Shown here: piece after piece, positions 1 through 7,568 of the stretch | How positions within the stretch are numbered: the first letter of the stretch is position 1 | Layout: every line of letters starts with the position of its first letter | Source: Pseudomonadota bacterium | GTDB taxonomy: Bacteria > Myxococcota_A > Bradymonadia > UBA4248 | Reading direction: 5' to 3' | DNA length: 45,466 nucleotides | Assembly: GCA_017421975.1 (NCBI GenBank) | Contig: JAFOHE010000159.1 | Span: 1-45,466, forward strand | The notes under the pieces: model-generated | Seen by the model: only the letters and a program-made list of their open reading frames with translations | Told to the model about the DNA's origin: nothing | Databases searched by the model: none | Made by a program: the position numbers and the translations under genes

Positions 1-39
1 GACAGATGCTGTTGTAAAACAGCCTTTCTTTCACTCGGC

Positions 40-1110
40 GTGGAAATTGCCGAGATGCCTTTTGAGATTTTGAAAAAAGATTCAGACAAAAAGCAATATC
101 TGGGTATGGCTTTGGTGCAAATTGTGGCCTCGGAAGAACACGATTGGACAGATTACCTCTGTGTTTTGTCTTTTGATCAGGCACTCAGGCTTAAAAGTTT
201 ATTCGATATTTATCATTTATCTGATAAATTACATGTATGGCGAGGCTTGAAAGAATGGCCGCAGTACAGCCTGCTTACCCATTCGACGCCAATGTTTGCT
301 CAGGTAAATGAGGAACTTGATGACGTGCGAATCAACCTAAATCATATTGTCAAGGCGACTGAATTTAAAATAGAAAAGAATCGCTCCAACTTTCAAGCAC
401 AATTGCGTGATGCCTTTGAATTTTTGGAATATGTGTTTGAACTACACTATCGGCAGGATGCTTATAGAATACAAAACATGTTTGAAGCGATTTTAAAACG
501 CGCTCGAACATCGAAGACCCCGCTACTCTTTGATGATTTTGTCGTGGCCATATTTAATGAAGCAACACTTTGTGCAGACGATTTGAAAAAGTGCGAAGAA
601 GCTATTTTTGATAAAATGGCCAAGAAAAATGCAGATTTTTCTTTGAAATATCGAAAGTCTAACGGTATGTCTGATGGTGATCTGTTTATGGCGCAGTTCG
701 AATCTACTTTGGCGCATTATCATGCTTTGATTCCTCCAGAACGCTATGCCCAGAATCGCCTTTATCACGTCGGTGTTTTGACGGATAATAAGAATAAACT
801 GCTTCGCGTAGATGAAATAAATAAAATTATTTTGAATCTACTTTATGATCGTGGCAGTTTGGTCATGGAAGTTCCAGTACTGGATGCACATTCCTCTTTG
901 GAAGATTGTTTTGCAACATGGAGCAGTTTGCTACCAGAGACACTCAATTTGCTCGTCTTTGAACAGTTTGTTGGTTGTGAAGATAAAAAGTATTTTGTCA
1001 TCGTTTCAAATATGTATGCACAACGGATATACGCATTGTTTTCGAAGTATCAGATTTCTCATAAAATGCTTCTTTTTTCAAAAGGGATGCGGAGAATGCC
1101 TGAAGCATAA
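40..1110 (+). CDS. Hypothetical protein, start uncertain
   Basis: I do not recognise this protein. It is about 350 residues, with no signal peptide, membrane segment or cysteine motif that stands out; it is rich in aromatic and charged residues and looks cytosolic and mostly helical. The GTG at 40 has no convincing ribosome site. ATG 55 has a weak GGAA nine bases upstream, and the frame is open to the window edge, so the gene could also begin outside. A second frame is open from base 2 to a stop at 71-73 and might be the tail of an upstream gene. The next gene is convergent, across a short gap with a tandem duplication. Coding status is likely from length alone; function is unknown. Confidence 0.6.
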   Translation: MEIAEMPFEILKKDSDKKQYLGMALVQIVASEEHDWTDYLCVLSFDQALRLKSLFDIYHLSDKLHVWRGLKEWPQYSLLTHSTPMFAQVNEELDDVRINLNHIVKATEFKIEKNRSNFQAQLRDAFEFLEYVFELHYRQDAYRIQNMFEAILKRARTSKTPLLFDDFVVAIFNEATLCADDLKKCEEAIFDKMAKKNADFSLKYRKSNGMSDGDLFMAQFESTLAHYHALIPPERYAQNRLYHVGVLTDNKNKLLRVDEINKIILNLLYDRGSLVMEVPVLDAHSSLEDCFATWSSLLPETLNLLVFEQFVGCEDKKYFVIVSNMYAQRIYALFSKYQISHKMLLFSKGMRRMPEA

Positions 1111-1209
1111 GTCAATGCTTCCAACGCTAAAGATGTCAGTGCGTGAAAGCGACCTTCCAAATATTGCTTATGAAGGTCTATTTCATGCGTGTGAGAGAGT
1201 ATCCTTGCT

Positions 1210-1294
1210 TATGAGAAGTTCTCTTTTACGCGTGCGATAAGGCGTCATTTGGTATGAGAAGTTCTCTTTCACGCGTGCAAGAGGGCGTCATTGG
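1210..1294. repeat. Tandem duplication of about 43 bp
   Basis: Two adjacent copies (1210-1252 and 1253-1294) both begin TATGAGAAGTTCTCTTT and end GGCGTCATT(T)GG. They differ at a few positions. The second copy runs into the stop codon region of the leftward lipoprotein gene ending at 1288. Confidence 0.8.
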
Positions 1295-2151
1295 TGTGGA
1301 GGTGGAAGTGGAATGTCAAAGGCACCGGCTGCACCGACGGCGATTTCATATTTATTAAATGTGATATGCGGGATACCGTTGTTCATATAAAATTCGAAAT
1401 GCGTCAGTGCATCAAATAAATGCCACTCGATGAGGCTTTCCGACGCATTTTCACGTTTAAGATAATCGATGATTGCGGTTTTGACGCGTTGTTTCAGGGT
1501 ATCAAAATCAGACTGATAAATATCTTCGAGTTTTAGCATTTCACCAGTTGCGCGTGAAAATGTGTAATTTTTGTAGCCATAATCCATAACGCCCCCCATG
1601 AACCATGTCATGGACAGACTGATACTGACATAGGTATCGGAAAACGTCATGACTTTTGCCTGGTAAGAGAATTCGTAGGCTTCATCTGTTTCAGAGTTTG
1701 GGTTGTTTAACTGTCGCGCACAGACGTACCCCCAAGCGGACTCGAGATTGGATATTGTAAAAAAGTCATTTTCAACTGCTTGAAGATGTTGATTGATTTT
1801 TTTGAGTGCTTCGGTGTCTTCGCGGAATACAGGGATTTCAAAATAGATGTTGGCGGCTTTATTCCATGTGAGTGTATCGTGTTTTAAGGTGCCCCAGTCT
1901 TGTTGGGTGTGTGTGCTGCGAATGGGGGTGAGCGGTGGTTCCTTGGCATGACAATCGGCATCGGCGATTAATGATGTATTGTCGGTGGACGATGGATTGT
2001 CGCTGTTCGTCGATGGGACGCTGATGTTTGACGTTTCCGATGCTGGAATTGTTTCGTCTGCGTTGGTCTGAGGTGCTTGCGTGGAAGCATGGCAACTATA
2101 TAACCAGGGAATTGTCGCGAACAAGAGTATGAGGAGAACTCTATATTTCAT
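1288..2151 (-). CDS. DUF3298/RsiV-like lipoprotein
   Basis: Predicted lipoprotein of 287 residues. A hydrophobic signal peptide ends in LYSC, giving a lipidated Cys20, followed by a Ser/Thr/Asn-rich linker to about residue 70. The C-terminal two thirds resemble the RsiV/DUF3298 fold: a strand segment around MTWFMGGVMDYGYKNYTF followed by the family-typical TG(E)xLxLxDIY motif and a helix before the final beta segment. DUF3298 proteins are cell-surface proteins; in Bacillus RsiV the domain binds lysozyme, but that specific role is not implied here. A GG-rich start context (AAAGG about ten bases upstream of ATG 2151) supports the start. It is probably monocistronic, downstream of a repeat-containing gap. 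Confidence 0.75.
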   Translation of the reverse strand: MKYRVLLILLFATIPWLYSCHASTQAPQTNADETIPASETSNISVPSTNSDNPSSTDNTSLIADADCHAKEPPLTPIRSTHTQQDWGTLKHDTLTWNKAANIYFEIPVFREDTEALKKINQHLQAVENDFFTISNLESAWGYVCARQLNNPNSETDEAYEFSYQAKVMTFSDTYVSISLSMTWFMGGVMDYGYKNYTFSRATGEMLKLEDIYQSDFDTLKQRVKTAIIDYLKRENASESLIEWHLFDALTHFEFYMNNGIPHITFNKYEIAVGAAGAFDIPLPPPHQ

Positions 2152-2242
2152 AATATTGTGCCTTTAAGGGGAATATGTAAAAAGGTGTTCGGCCACCCAT
2201 GAGAAGTCAGTCACGTTTAAGTGCGTAAACCCCTGGGAGAAC

Positions 2243-2332
2243 GAGGGGGTAGCGGCGTATTTTTATGCAGGGACGTTCCATGGAACGTCCCTGCATAAAA
2301 AATAGCCGCGTAGGGGGAAACTTCCCCCTCAC
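2243..2332. repeat. Composite REP-like element A with bulged hairpin
   Basis: A GAGGGGGTAG flank leads into a long near-perfect hairpin (2251-2309; GCGGC, extra G, TAT, inner arm containing GCAGGGACGTTCC, its complement, ATA, GCCGC). It is followed by CGTAGGGGG and a small GGGGGAA/TTCCCCC hairpin that ends six bases from the stop codon of the leftward gene at 2339. Relative to the top-strand rule (TAT...ATA-C) this copy is in reverse orientation. The same inner arm recurs in the element at 28352-28478. Confidence 0.85.
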
Positions 2333-2338
2333 AAAACC

Positions 2339-4159
2339 TTACCCTTCGTCACCGAATTCCGTCTCTTTGCCGCATTTTGCGAACGTCACGGCCTTCACGT
2401 TTTCATCAGCCTGCGGCGCGTAGGCGACATCGGCTTTGGTTTCCGCCTGGATACATGCGCCTTCGCTGCTCAAGCTGACGCGGTCGAGCGTCACGGCCTG
2501 TTTCTTCTCGTCGTGACGAATGCCGAGTGCGAAATCGTTGCCGACCTTGTCGATCGTGAGGTTGTGAAGCGCGCTCTGACGCATCGTGCCCACGCGCAAA
2601 CCGTTCCAGGTCATGTCGTCTTCGCTCGTCATAACCACAGGCGCTTCCGGCGTACCAGCGATGTTCAGCGCGACCTCATCCTCGAAATCGAGCACGACAT
2701 CGCGGCCCATGACGAACTTCGCACCGGCCGCAATTGTCACATCCATGTTGCGATCTTCCGCCTGACCAATACCGAGGCCAGATGCGATATAGTACGGAAC
2801 TGGCTGTGCACCAATCGTCAGTTCCTTCACGGTGTCATGCGCGAGTCTGGGATCCTCGACGTAGATCATGTTTTCGCCATTGTCCGCAAACGCATTGCCT
2901 GCGCCGAACGTGACGCTGTCGATGGCGTTCATCTTAACGGGATAGTGTTTGCAGTGGCTGATGGTGCTGTTCTCCAGCTTCGTGACCCGTCCTCCGTGCT
3001 CAACGTTGAGGCCGTTGCCATCATCATCCGAGTTCACGCCGTCGATCGTGAGGTGATCAAACTCAGCCGTGCAGGTGTCAGCCACGGTAACAGCACCGCC
3101 CCAGCCTCTGCCATCGGCATTTTTAATCGTGACGTAGGCGGCTTTGAGTGAAGCGTTGTTGTAGAGTTTGAGATTGGCCCAGGGCGACTCGGGATCCGCA
3201 GCTTCAAACACGATGGGCGCCTCCGCCGTGCCATTCATGGCGACCTTGGCGCGGTTGGCAAATTCTATTCTCACGCCGCCCGCGAGCTTAAACTGGGAAC
3301 CCGCTGGAATCGTGTACGACATGCTCTTGTCCGAGTTACTGAAGAGGATATCGTCACTGATGAACCAGGGAATGCTCTGTTTGCTGAACGTCAGCCCGCT
3401 GCCAAAATCGTTGTCGTAGTCGTATTTGAGCGCAATCACGTTATTGCCGTTGTCGCTGTAAACGTTATCCGCGCCCAGCTGGCTCAAAGAAGCCAACTTT
3501 TCGATGGTGAGCGGCACACCCTTGCAGTTTTTAATCGGGTTGTTCTCGAACTTTTTGATGATGCCGCGCGTCCAGATGCCGTTTGTCTGCGAACCGTCGA
3601 GCGTGACGTGATCCATGGCGATGCTGACGCCTTCGTGGATGGTGAGGGCTTCATCCTTATTACCGCCCATGTTTTTGAACGTGACATAACTGAAGGTTTG
3701 CGTCGCGCCTTTGTTTGCCGACTCGTTAAACATGATGCGGCCCATCGGCGCATCGCCGCCGGCACCGATGATGATGGGCTTTTCAGCCGTTCCGATCGCC
3801 TTGAGTGAGCCGCCATCCTGTATGACGATCTCAACGCCCTGTGCTTTTGAGGCGATTTCAACGCCCGGTTCGATCGTCAGCGCGCACGAGATGTACAAAT
3901 CCTCGTTGAGCACGTAGTCAATGCCGGGGCCGCGATCGGCGAGTGTGCAGGTCTCGTTGAAGAAATCACGGCCGAGTTCCAACATGCCGGTTTGGGCAGG
4001 CTGATCCTTGGCATCTACTGTTTTTTGCGCGGCTTCACCTTGCTGAGCGGCAGCCGGTGCCTTTGGATCGGGCGCAGGCTGCGCTTCCGGTTCCTGTGCC
4101 TTTTTGCAACCACACACTAACAGCATCGCAACGCCACACACCAACAGCACTCGTTTCAT
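2339..4159 (-). CDS. Parallel beta-helix lipoprotein
   Basis: A 606-residue predicted surface lipoprotein. The chosen start (ATG 4159) has GGAGG eight bases upstream and gives a signal peptide with lipobox VCGC (Cys18); the longer frame to 4303 would overlap the neighbouring gene and bury this signal. After a Pro/Ala/Gln-rich linker to about residue 60 the protein shows repeated turns such as 'GTAEKPIIIGA', 'GTAEAPIVFEA' and 'GTPEAPVVMTS', alternating with 'xxTIDGVNS/LTIDKVGN' segments. This is the pattern of right-handed parallel beta-helix (pectate-lyase-like) repeats. Such proteins in Myxococcota are usually annotated as right-handed beta-helix repeat or lipoprotein; enzymatic activity cannot be inferred. 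Confidence 0.8.
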   Translation of the reverse strand: MKRVLLVCGVAMLLVCGCKKAQEPEAQPAPDPKAPAAAQQGEAAQKTVDAKDQPAQTGMLELGRDFFNETCTLADRGPGIDYVLNEDLYISCALTIEPGVEIASKAQGVEIVIQDGGSLKAIGTAEKPIIIGAGGDAPMGRIMFNESANKGATQTFSYVTFKNMGGNKDEALTIHEGVSIAMDHVTLDGSQTNGIWTRGIIKKFENNPIKNCKGVPLTIEKLASLSQLGADNVYSDNGNNVIALKYDYDNDFGSGLTFSKQSIPWFISDDILFSNSDKSMSYTIPAGSQFKLAGGVRIEFANRAKVAMNGTAEAPIVFEAADPESPWANLKLYNNASLKAAYVTIKNADGRGWGGAVTVADTCTAEFDHLTIDGVNSDDDGNGLNVEHGGRVTKLENSTISHCKHYPVKMNAIDSVTFGAGNAFADNGENMIYVEDPRLAHDTVKELTIGAQPVPYYIASGLGIGQAEDRNMDVTIAAGAKFVMGRDVVLDFEDEVALNIAGTPEAPVVMTSEDDMTWNGLRVGTMRQSALHNLTIDKVGNDFALGIRHDEKKQAVTLDRVSLSSEGACIQAETKADVAYAPQADENVKAVTFAKCGKETEFGDEG

Positions 4160-4196
4160 GTTTCTAACCTCCGGACCTGTAAAAAAAGAACGCGCA

Positions 4197-4586
4197 TCAA
4201 ATGCGCGATTTTTGAGCGATGGCGCAGATTTCGTCTGCCGTCCATAGACGTCCCTGATCCATGCCCGGACAGGATTTGGCGCAATCGCGCCACGCTGCAG
4301 CATTTCTCAGATTTTGGCGCCAGAATGGAAAGTCGCGGCACTGCGAAGGCCGCACGCCGTACACTATACAACCTTTGTCGTAAAAAACGCAATGGCCATC
4401 CTCAAAGTCGTCGCGCGCCGTGTAGGAATCCTCCCAAGGACGCATGTAGTCGCGCACGATGGCTTCGCGTGTGAGTCCGCGCGTTTTACCCAAAAAGTCC
4501 ACGAGACGTTCAAACTCGGCTTGCGAAAAATAGACAATGCCCGGCTCACCGCAGCAGCACGCGCCCCTATCATTGTTTATCTGCAT
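4197..4586 (-). CDS. YkgJ-family cysteine cluster protein
   Basis: A 129-residue soluble protein with the cysteine pattern of the YkgJ/UPF0153 family (PF03692, putative zinc- or iron-chelating): Cys10-12 near the N terminus, then Cys66, Cys73, Cys83 (within YGVRPSQCRDFPFW, the most characteristic family segment), Cys102 and Cys106. The family probably binds a metal or Fe-S cluster; its role is unknown. It lies upstream of the beta-helix lipoprotein on the same strand with a gap of 37 bases, so the two may be co-transcribed. No strong ribosome site is visible before ATG 4586, so the exact start is uncertain. Family assignment is confident. Confidence 0.82.
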   Translation of the reverse strand: MQINNDRGACCCGEPGIVYFSQAEFERLVDFLGKTRGLTREAIVRDYMRPWEDSYTARDDFEDGHCVFYDKGCIVYGVRPSQCRDFPFWRQNLRNAAAWRDCAKSCPGMDQGRLWTADEICAIAQKSRI

Positions 4587-4656
4587 AACTTACTCATGGT
4601 TTGGCTATCTATAAACGCAAAGCGGAATTGGCCGCAAATTGAACAAAGAGGCTACA

Positions 4657-4935
4657 ATGATGAGTTATGAGGATTTATATGAGCTTGGGTTTGTAGAAGA
4701 TGAGGCGGTCGTTTTGGAGCCAAGAGAGATATTTAATAAAGCTGTGGTAGGTGTTAGCGTTGATGGTCGCCACCTCATTTACGATTATGAGTTTGCCGCA
4801 GAGGCACTCCAAAACGCCAATAGTGAGGGCGACGCCTTTGATTTGCAAGAGGCGATAGAATACTTGGAATTTAACACGCTGCGAGCTCTTGAATATGTGC
4901 CCACTGAGTTCAGGCCAATAGTGGTTCACATGTAG
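4657..4935 (+). CDS. Small acidic hypothetical protein
   Basis: I do not recognise this product of about 92 residues. It is acidic (many Glu/Asp), with no Cys motif, signal or membrane segment, and predicted mixed alpha/beta with a helical second half (EFAAEALQNANSEGDAF). ATG 4657 (or the adjacent ATG 4660) is chosen because AGAGG lies seven bases upstream; a TTG at 4639 in the same frame overlaps that site. It is followed by a weak terminator and a small membrane-protein gene, on the strand opposite to both neighbours' blocks. Short immunity or regulatory proteins look like this, but nothing in the sequence proves such a role. Confidence 0.6.
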   Translation: MMSYEDLYELGFVEDEAVVLEPREIFNKAVVGVSVDGRHLIYDYEFAAEALQNANSEGDAFDLQEAIEYLEFNTLRALEYVPTEFRPIVVHM

Positions 4936-4963
4936 GCTTGGTGCACAAGGCGCCCCAATATCA

Positions 4964-4993
4964 AAAAAAAAAGAGCATAACGTGCGCTTTTAA
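4964..4993 (+). terminator. Possible weak terminator
   Basis: A-rich tract, stem AAAAGAGCA/TGCGCTTTT with one mismatch and loop TAACG, ending in four T residues. It lies 30 bases after the stop of the small acidic gene. Stem is short, so the call is weak. Confidence 0.35.
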
Positions 4994-5018
4994 TGCGCCC
5001 TGCCTCATGGAGTGCCCT

Positions 5019-5381
5019 ATGCTAACACCTGTATTCACAACAATAGTGATCCTCTCATTTATCTTTGTGTTTGGCGTATTGCTGCCAATACTTGACGCCA
5101 TGCCCGCTACTCGCAAATTTGTCTCATACAGATGGATCGTGGTTATGACCTACCTCACCTTGGCTCTTGGTGTGATTTTGGATTTTAGCCATTTGGAGAC
5201 CTCGGTGCGCTCTTTGGTGATAGGCGGATCACTCGCCATTAGTGGCTTATGGCTGCTTATGCGCACTTGGGAAAAAGCCAAATGCTTAGGCTACACAATG
5301 GAGCTGCCACGCATACGCGCCAAAAAAGGCGACCTGAGCGTGGATATTGGCAACGAAAAGCGAGAGCATGGCAATGAGTAG
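5019..5381 (+). CDS. Small two-TM membrane protein
   Basis: A 120-residue unrecognised inner-membrane protein. ATG 5019 is preferred because GGAG (5009-5012) is six bases upstream; ATG 5007 and GTG 4938 are in frame but lack a site. There are two or three hydrophobic segments: residues 4-25 (TIVILSFIFVFGVLLPIL), about 40-58, and 65-85 (VIGGSLAISGLWLLM). A short basic/acidic cytoplasmic tail follows. It is the last gene of a small rightward pair and is followed by a strong terminator. No homologous family is recognised and no function is proposed. Confidence 0.6.
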   Translation: MLTPVFTTIVILSFIFVFGVLLPILDAMPATRKFVSYRWIVVMTYLTLALGVILDFSHLETSVRSLVIGGSLAISGLWLLMRTWEKAKCLGYTMELPRIRAKKGDLSVDIGNEKREHGNE

Positions 5382-5415
5382 CGAACCAACGCTGCCTAAG
5401 CACTAAACCGCCTAT

Positions 5416-5457
5416 GAAAAAAGCCCCATAAAGATCTATACTCTAAGGGGCTTTTTT
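5416..5457. terminator. Rho-independent terminator (bidirectional)
   Basis: AAAAAAGCCCC (5417-5427) pairs with GGGGCTTTTTT (5447-5457) around a 19-base loop. A-tract and T-tract allow use on both strands. It closes the rightward small-gene pair and could also serve the leftward M16 gene. Confidence 0.75.
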
Positions 5458-5583
5458 CGTGTAATAATAGATCGGAATCGCGGATCGTTAGGCGCCGCAA
5501 TTCCTGCACGCTTTTTGTGCTCACAAAGTTTGTGAGTAAACTGAAGCCCTTTATTTGCAATGGTTTCAGCGAATAAGTGGGGT

Positions 5584-5600
5584 TGGGGGAGACTTCCCCC
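5584..5600. repeat. Solo GC hairpin after M16 gene
   Basis: GGGGGagactTCCCCC lies nine bases from the stop of the leftward M16 peptidase gene (5610). It matches the small right-hand hairpin of the composite elements at 2311-2330 and 28357-28376, which also sit immediately after stop codons. No T-tract follows, so it is not a classical terminator. Confidence 0.55.
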
Positions 5601-5609
5601 GCCCAAAAA

Positions 5610-6941
5610 TTAATGTATTGATTCGATAAGCGTACGGACGCTTTCGAGCGTTTTTTCGCCAAGTTCGCCGACGATCGTAACGATATGGGGTCGTGAAGCG
5701 AGGAGTTTTTGGGTAATTTGTTGGACGTCGCGTGGTTCGACTTGTACGAGTCTGTTGCAAAACTGCGCGGGTTCAATGGTCATGCCTTGTGCAATCATGG
5801 AACTTATCCAGGAACAGAGCGAAGAACCGCCGTCAAGGAGAGCGCGGTGTTCCCAGATGACGCGACGTCGGATGCGGTCAAATTCGTCCTGTCCAATGCC
5901 TTTTTGGGCGATTTCTGCGAGTAGGTCATAGACAGCCGAGATGAGTCGGGGCACGCGGCGGTGGCGGCAGGACACTCGAATTTGTAGAAGCGTCGATTCG
6001 TCCGTGACGCTCAGCGTGGCTTCGGCATCATAGACGAGGGCTAATTCTTCGACGAGGCGGCGCGAGAGACGCGATGCCATACCGTCGTCGAGGACGCGTG
6101 CGAGCATGGACAGGGTATAAAACTCGTCTGAACGGACGCCATCACAAAGGTAGCCCATGGAGATTTCACTTTGCGTGGCGCCGTCGTTGCGTTTGTAGAC
6201 GAGGCGAGGTGGCGGGCAGGTATGAGGAAGATCGAGGTTTTTGAGTGCGGAAGCGTATGGTTCGTCAAGGGGATGCATGGTTCGTGGGTGGGTCGTATGA
6301 CGTAAATCCTGAAAGGCGCGTTCAGCATCGGAGAGAAAAGCGTCTTTGTTTGGAATGGGGCCCACGGCGACGAGCGTCATGCGTTCCGCGCAGTAATTGT
6401 CGGCATAGTAGCGCAGGACTTCTTCTTTGGTGATTTTGTCAATATCGTCGGGATTGCCGGCGATCGGGCGTCCTGCAAGGCCATAAAAGGCTTCGACGAG
6501 CATATCTTCTTCGTTGATGAGTTCGCCGGATGCGTCGTAGTCTGCGAGGATTTCTTCGCGGACGATTTCGCGTTCGGCGGCAATGCCTGTGAGACGTGGA
6601 TGGAGAATGGCAGCGCCGAGTAATTGAAGAACGTCAGTCAGTGATTCTGGGGGCGTGACGATTTCAAAACTTGTGACTTCGCGGGCGGTAAAGGCATTGA
6701 AGTCTGCACCGCGTGTTTCAAAAGCTTCGCTGAGTGCGCGTAATGACGGATAAGCGTCTGTGCCGCGGAAGATGAGGTGTTCGAGCATGTGGGCTGTTCC
6801 AGACAGGTTTTCGTCACGGCAGCCTGAACTGACGTTGAGCATCATAAAAATGCGGTGTAAATGGGGACGATCGCATAGAATGACTGTCATGCCATTGCGC
6901 AGCTCAAATGCCGCGGGAGATAGAGATTCCGGAAGTTCCAT
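5610..6941 (-). CDS. M16-family zinc metallopeptidase
   Basis: A 443-residue peptidase of the pitrilysin/insulinase family (M16), close to the 420-450 residues of the small two-domain bacterial enzymes. The inverted zinc motif HxxEH is present as HMLEH (His51, Glu54 catalytic, His55), with the third ligand expected in the EREIVREEI segment (Glu129/130), the usual 75 or so residues downstream. The C-terminal half carries the second, inactive M16 domain (QSEISMGYLCDGVRSDEFYTLSMLARVLDDGMASRL). There is no signal peptide, so it is predicted cytosolic or released without a Sec signal. Start ATG 6941 has GGAG nine bases upstream. Likely role: degradation of short peptides or processing; substrate unknown. 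Monocistronic, divergent from a small membrane-protein gene. Confidence 0.9.
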   Translation of the reverse strand: MELPESLSPAAFELRNGMTVILCDRPHLHRIFMMLNVSSGCRDENLSGTAHMLEHLIFRGTDAYPSLRALSEAFETRGADFNAFTAREVTSFEIVTPPESLTDVLQLLGAAILHPRLTGIAAEREIVREEILADYDASGELINEEDMLVEAFYGLAGRPIAGNPDDIDKITKEEVLRYYADNYCAERMTLVAVGPIPNKDAFLSDAERAFQDLRHTTHPRTMHPLDEPYASALKNLDLPHTCPPPRLVYKRNDGATQSEISMGYLCDGVRSDEFYTLSMLARVLDDGMASRLSRRLVEELALVYDAEATLSVTDESTLLQIRVSCRHRRVPRLISAVYDLLAEIAQKGIGQDEFDRIRRRVIWEHRALLDGGSSLCSWISSMIAQGMTIEPAQFCNRLVQVEPRDVQQITQKLLASRPHIVTIVGELGEKTLESVRTLIESIH

Positions 6942-7106
6942 AGCTTATTGCTCCTTGACGCCGAAAGCACCGGATGACGTGAATCGCCATCCTGTCGGTT
7001 TATCTTACCACATCCCGAATAATTTGACCTTAATCTGCTGCGGCATTAAAGCATTTTGGCGTTTTGATGAACGCATACGATAAGCGCGAGCATGGAGGAT
7101 AGGCGC

Positions 7107-7550
7107 ATGGATGAAAAAATAACGGAAACGGCAGCAAATCAGGCGCAAGCAGGAACGGTTGATCAGCAGGAAAACGCGGCTGGTGATGCGGAGCATGCGA
7201 AAGTGGAGAACGGTTCGGCGACAGATCAGGGGACAAATGAAGCAAAATGTGAAGCCGAATCCGTGACAACAGCAGATAAAAAAGCAGAATTGGAAAATGC
7301 GAAGTCTGAAACGTCTACTTCTGTAGCGGCAAAAGAAACGAAAAGTGCCGAAAAGAAGGCACCGCCCAAACATAAAATCACGATGATTGACATTTTTTTG
7401 GCCGTGACGGGCGTGTTCTTTTTGCTGTGTGCGTTTGGCATGACATGTGCGGATTATCAGGACATTGCGCGTATTGCCGGCCTCATTCTTGTCTTTGTCT
7501 TTGTGTGTGGCGCGATGTATGCGACGCTTCACCTTAGCAAAGTCGGTTGA
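7107..7550 (+). CDS. Membrane protein with acidic Ala/Glu/Lys-rich N terminus
   Basis: Unrecognised 147-residue protein. ATG 7107 is preferred over ATG 7092 because GGAGG (7094-7098) lies eight bases before it. Residues 1-90 are a low-complexity, probably disordered region rich in Ala, Glu, Lys and Thr. Two hydrophobic segments follow: about 98-115 (FLAVTGVFFLLCAFGMTC) and 122-142 (IARIAGLILVFVFVCGAMYA). The disordered part would face the cytoplasm by the positive-inside rule. It is divergent from the M16 gene and convergent with the deacetylase-like operon. Function unknown. Confidence 0.6.
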   Translation: MDEKITETAANQAQAGTVDQQENAAGDAEHAKVENGSATDQGTNEAKCEAESVTTADKKAELENAKSETSTSVAAKETKSAEKKAPPKHKITMIDIFLAVTGVFFLLCAFGMTCADYQDIARIAGLILVFVFVCGAMYATLHLSKVG

Positions 7551-7568
7551 TAGAATGATAGCAGTGGG

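Noticed and set aside
4160-4303. Longer N terminus for the beta-helix lipoprotein
   Set aside because: Would overlap the YkgJ gene and hide a clear signal peptide and GGAGG site for ATG 4159.
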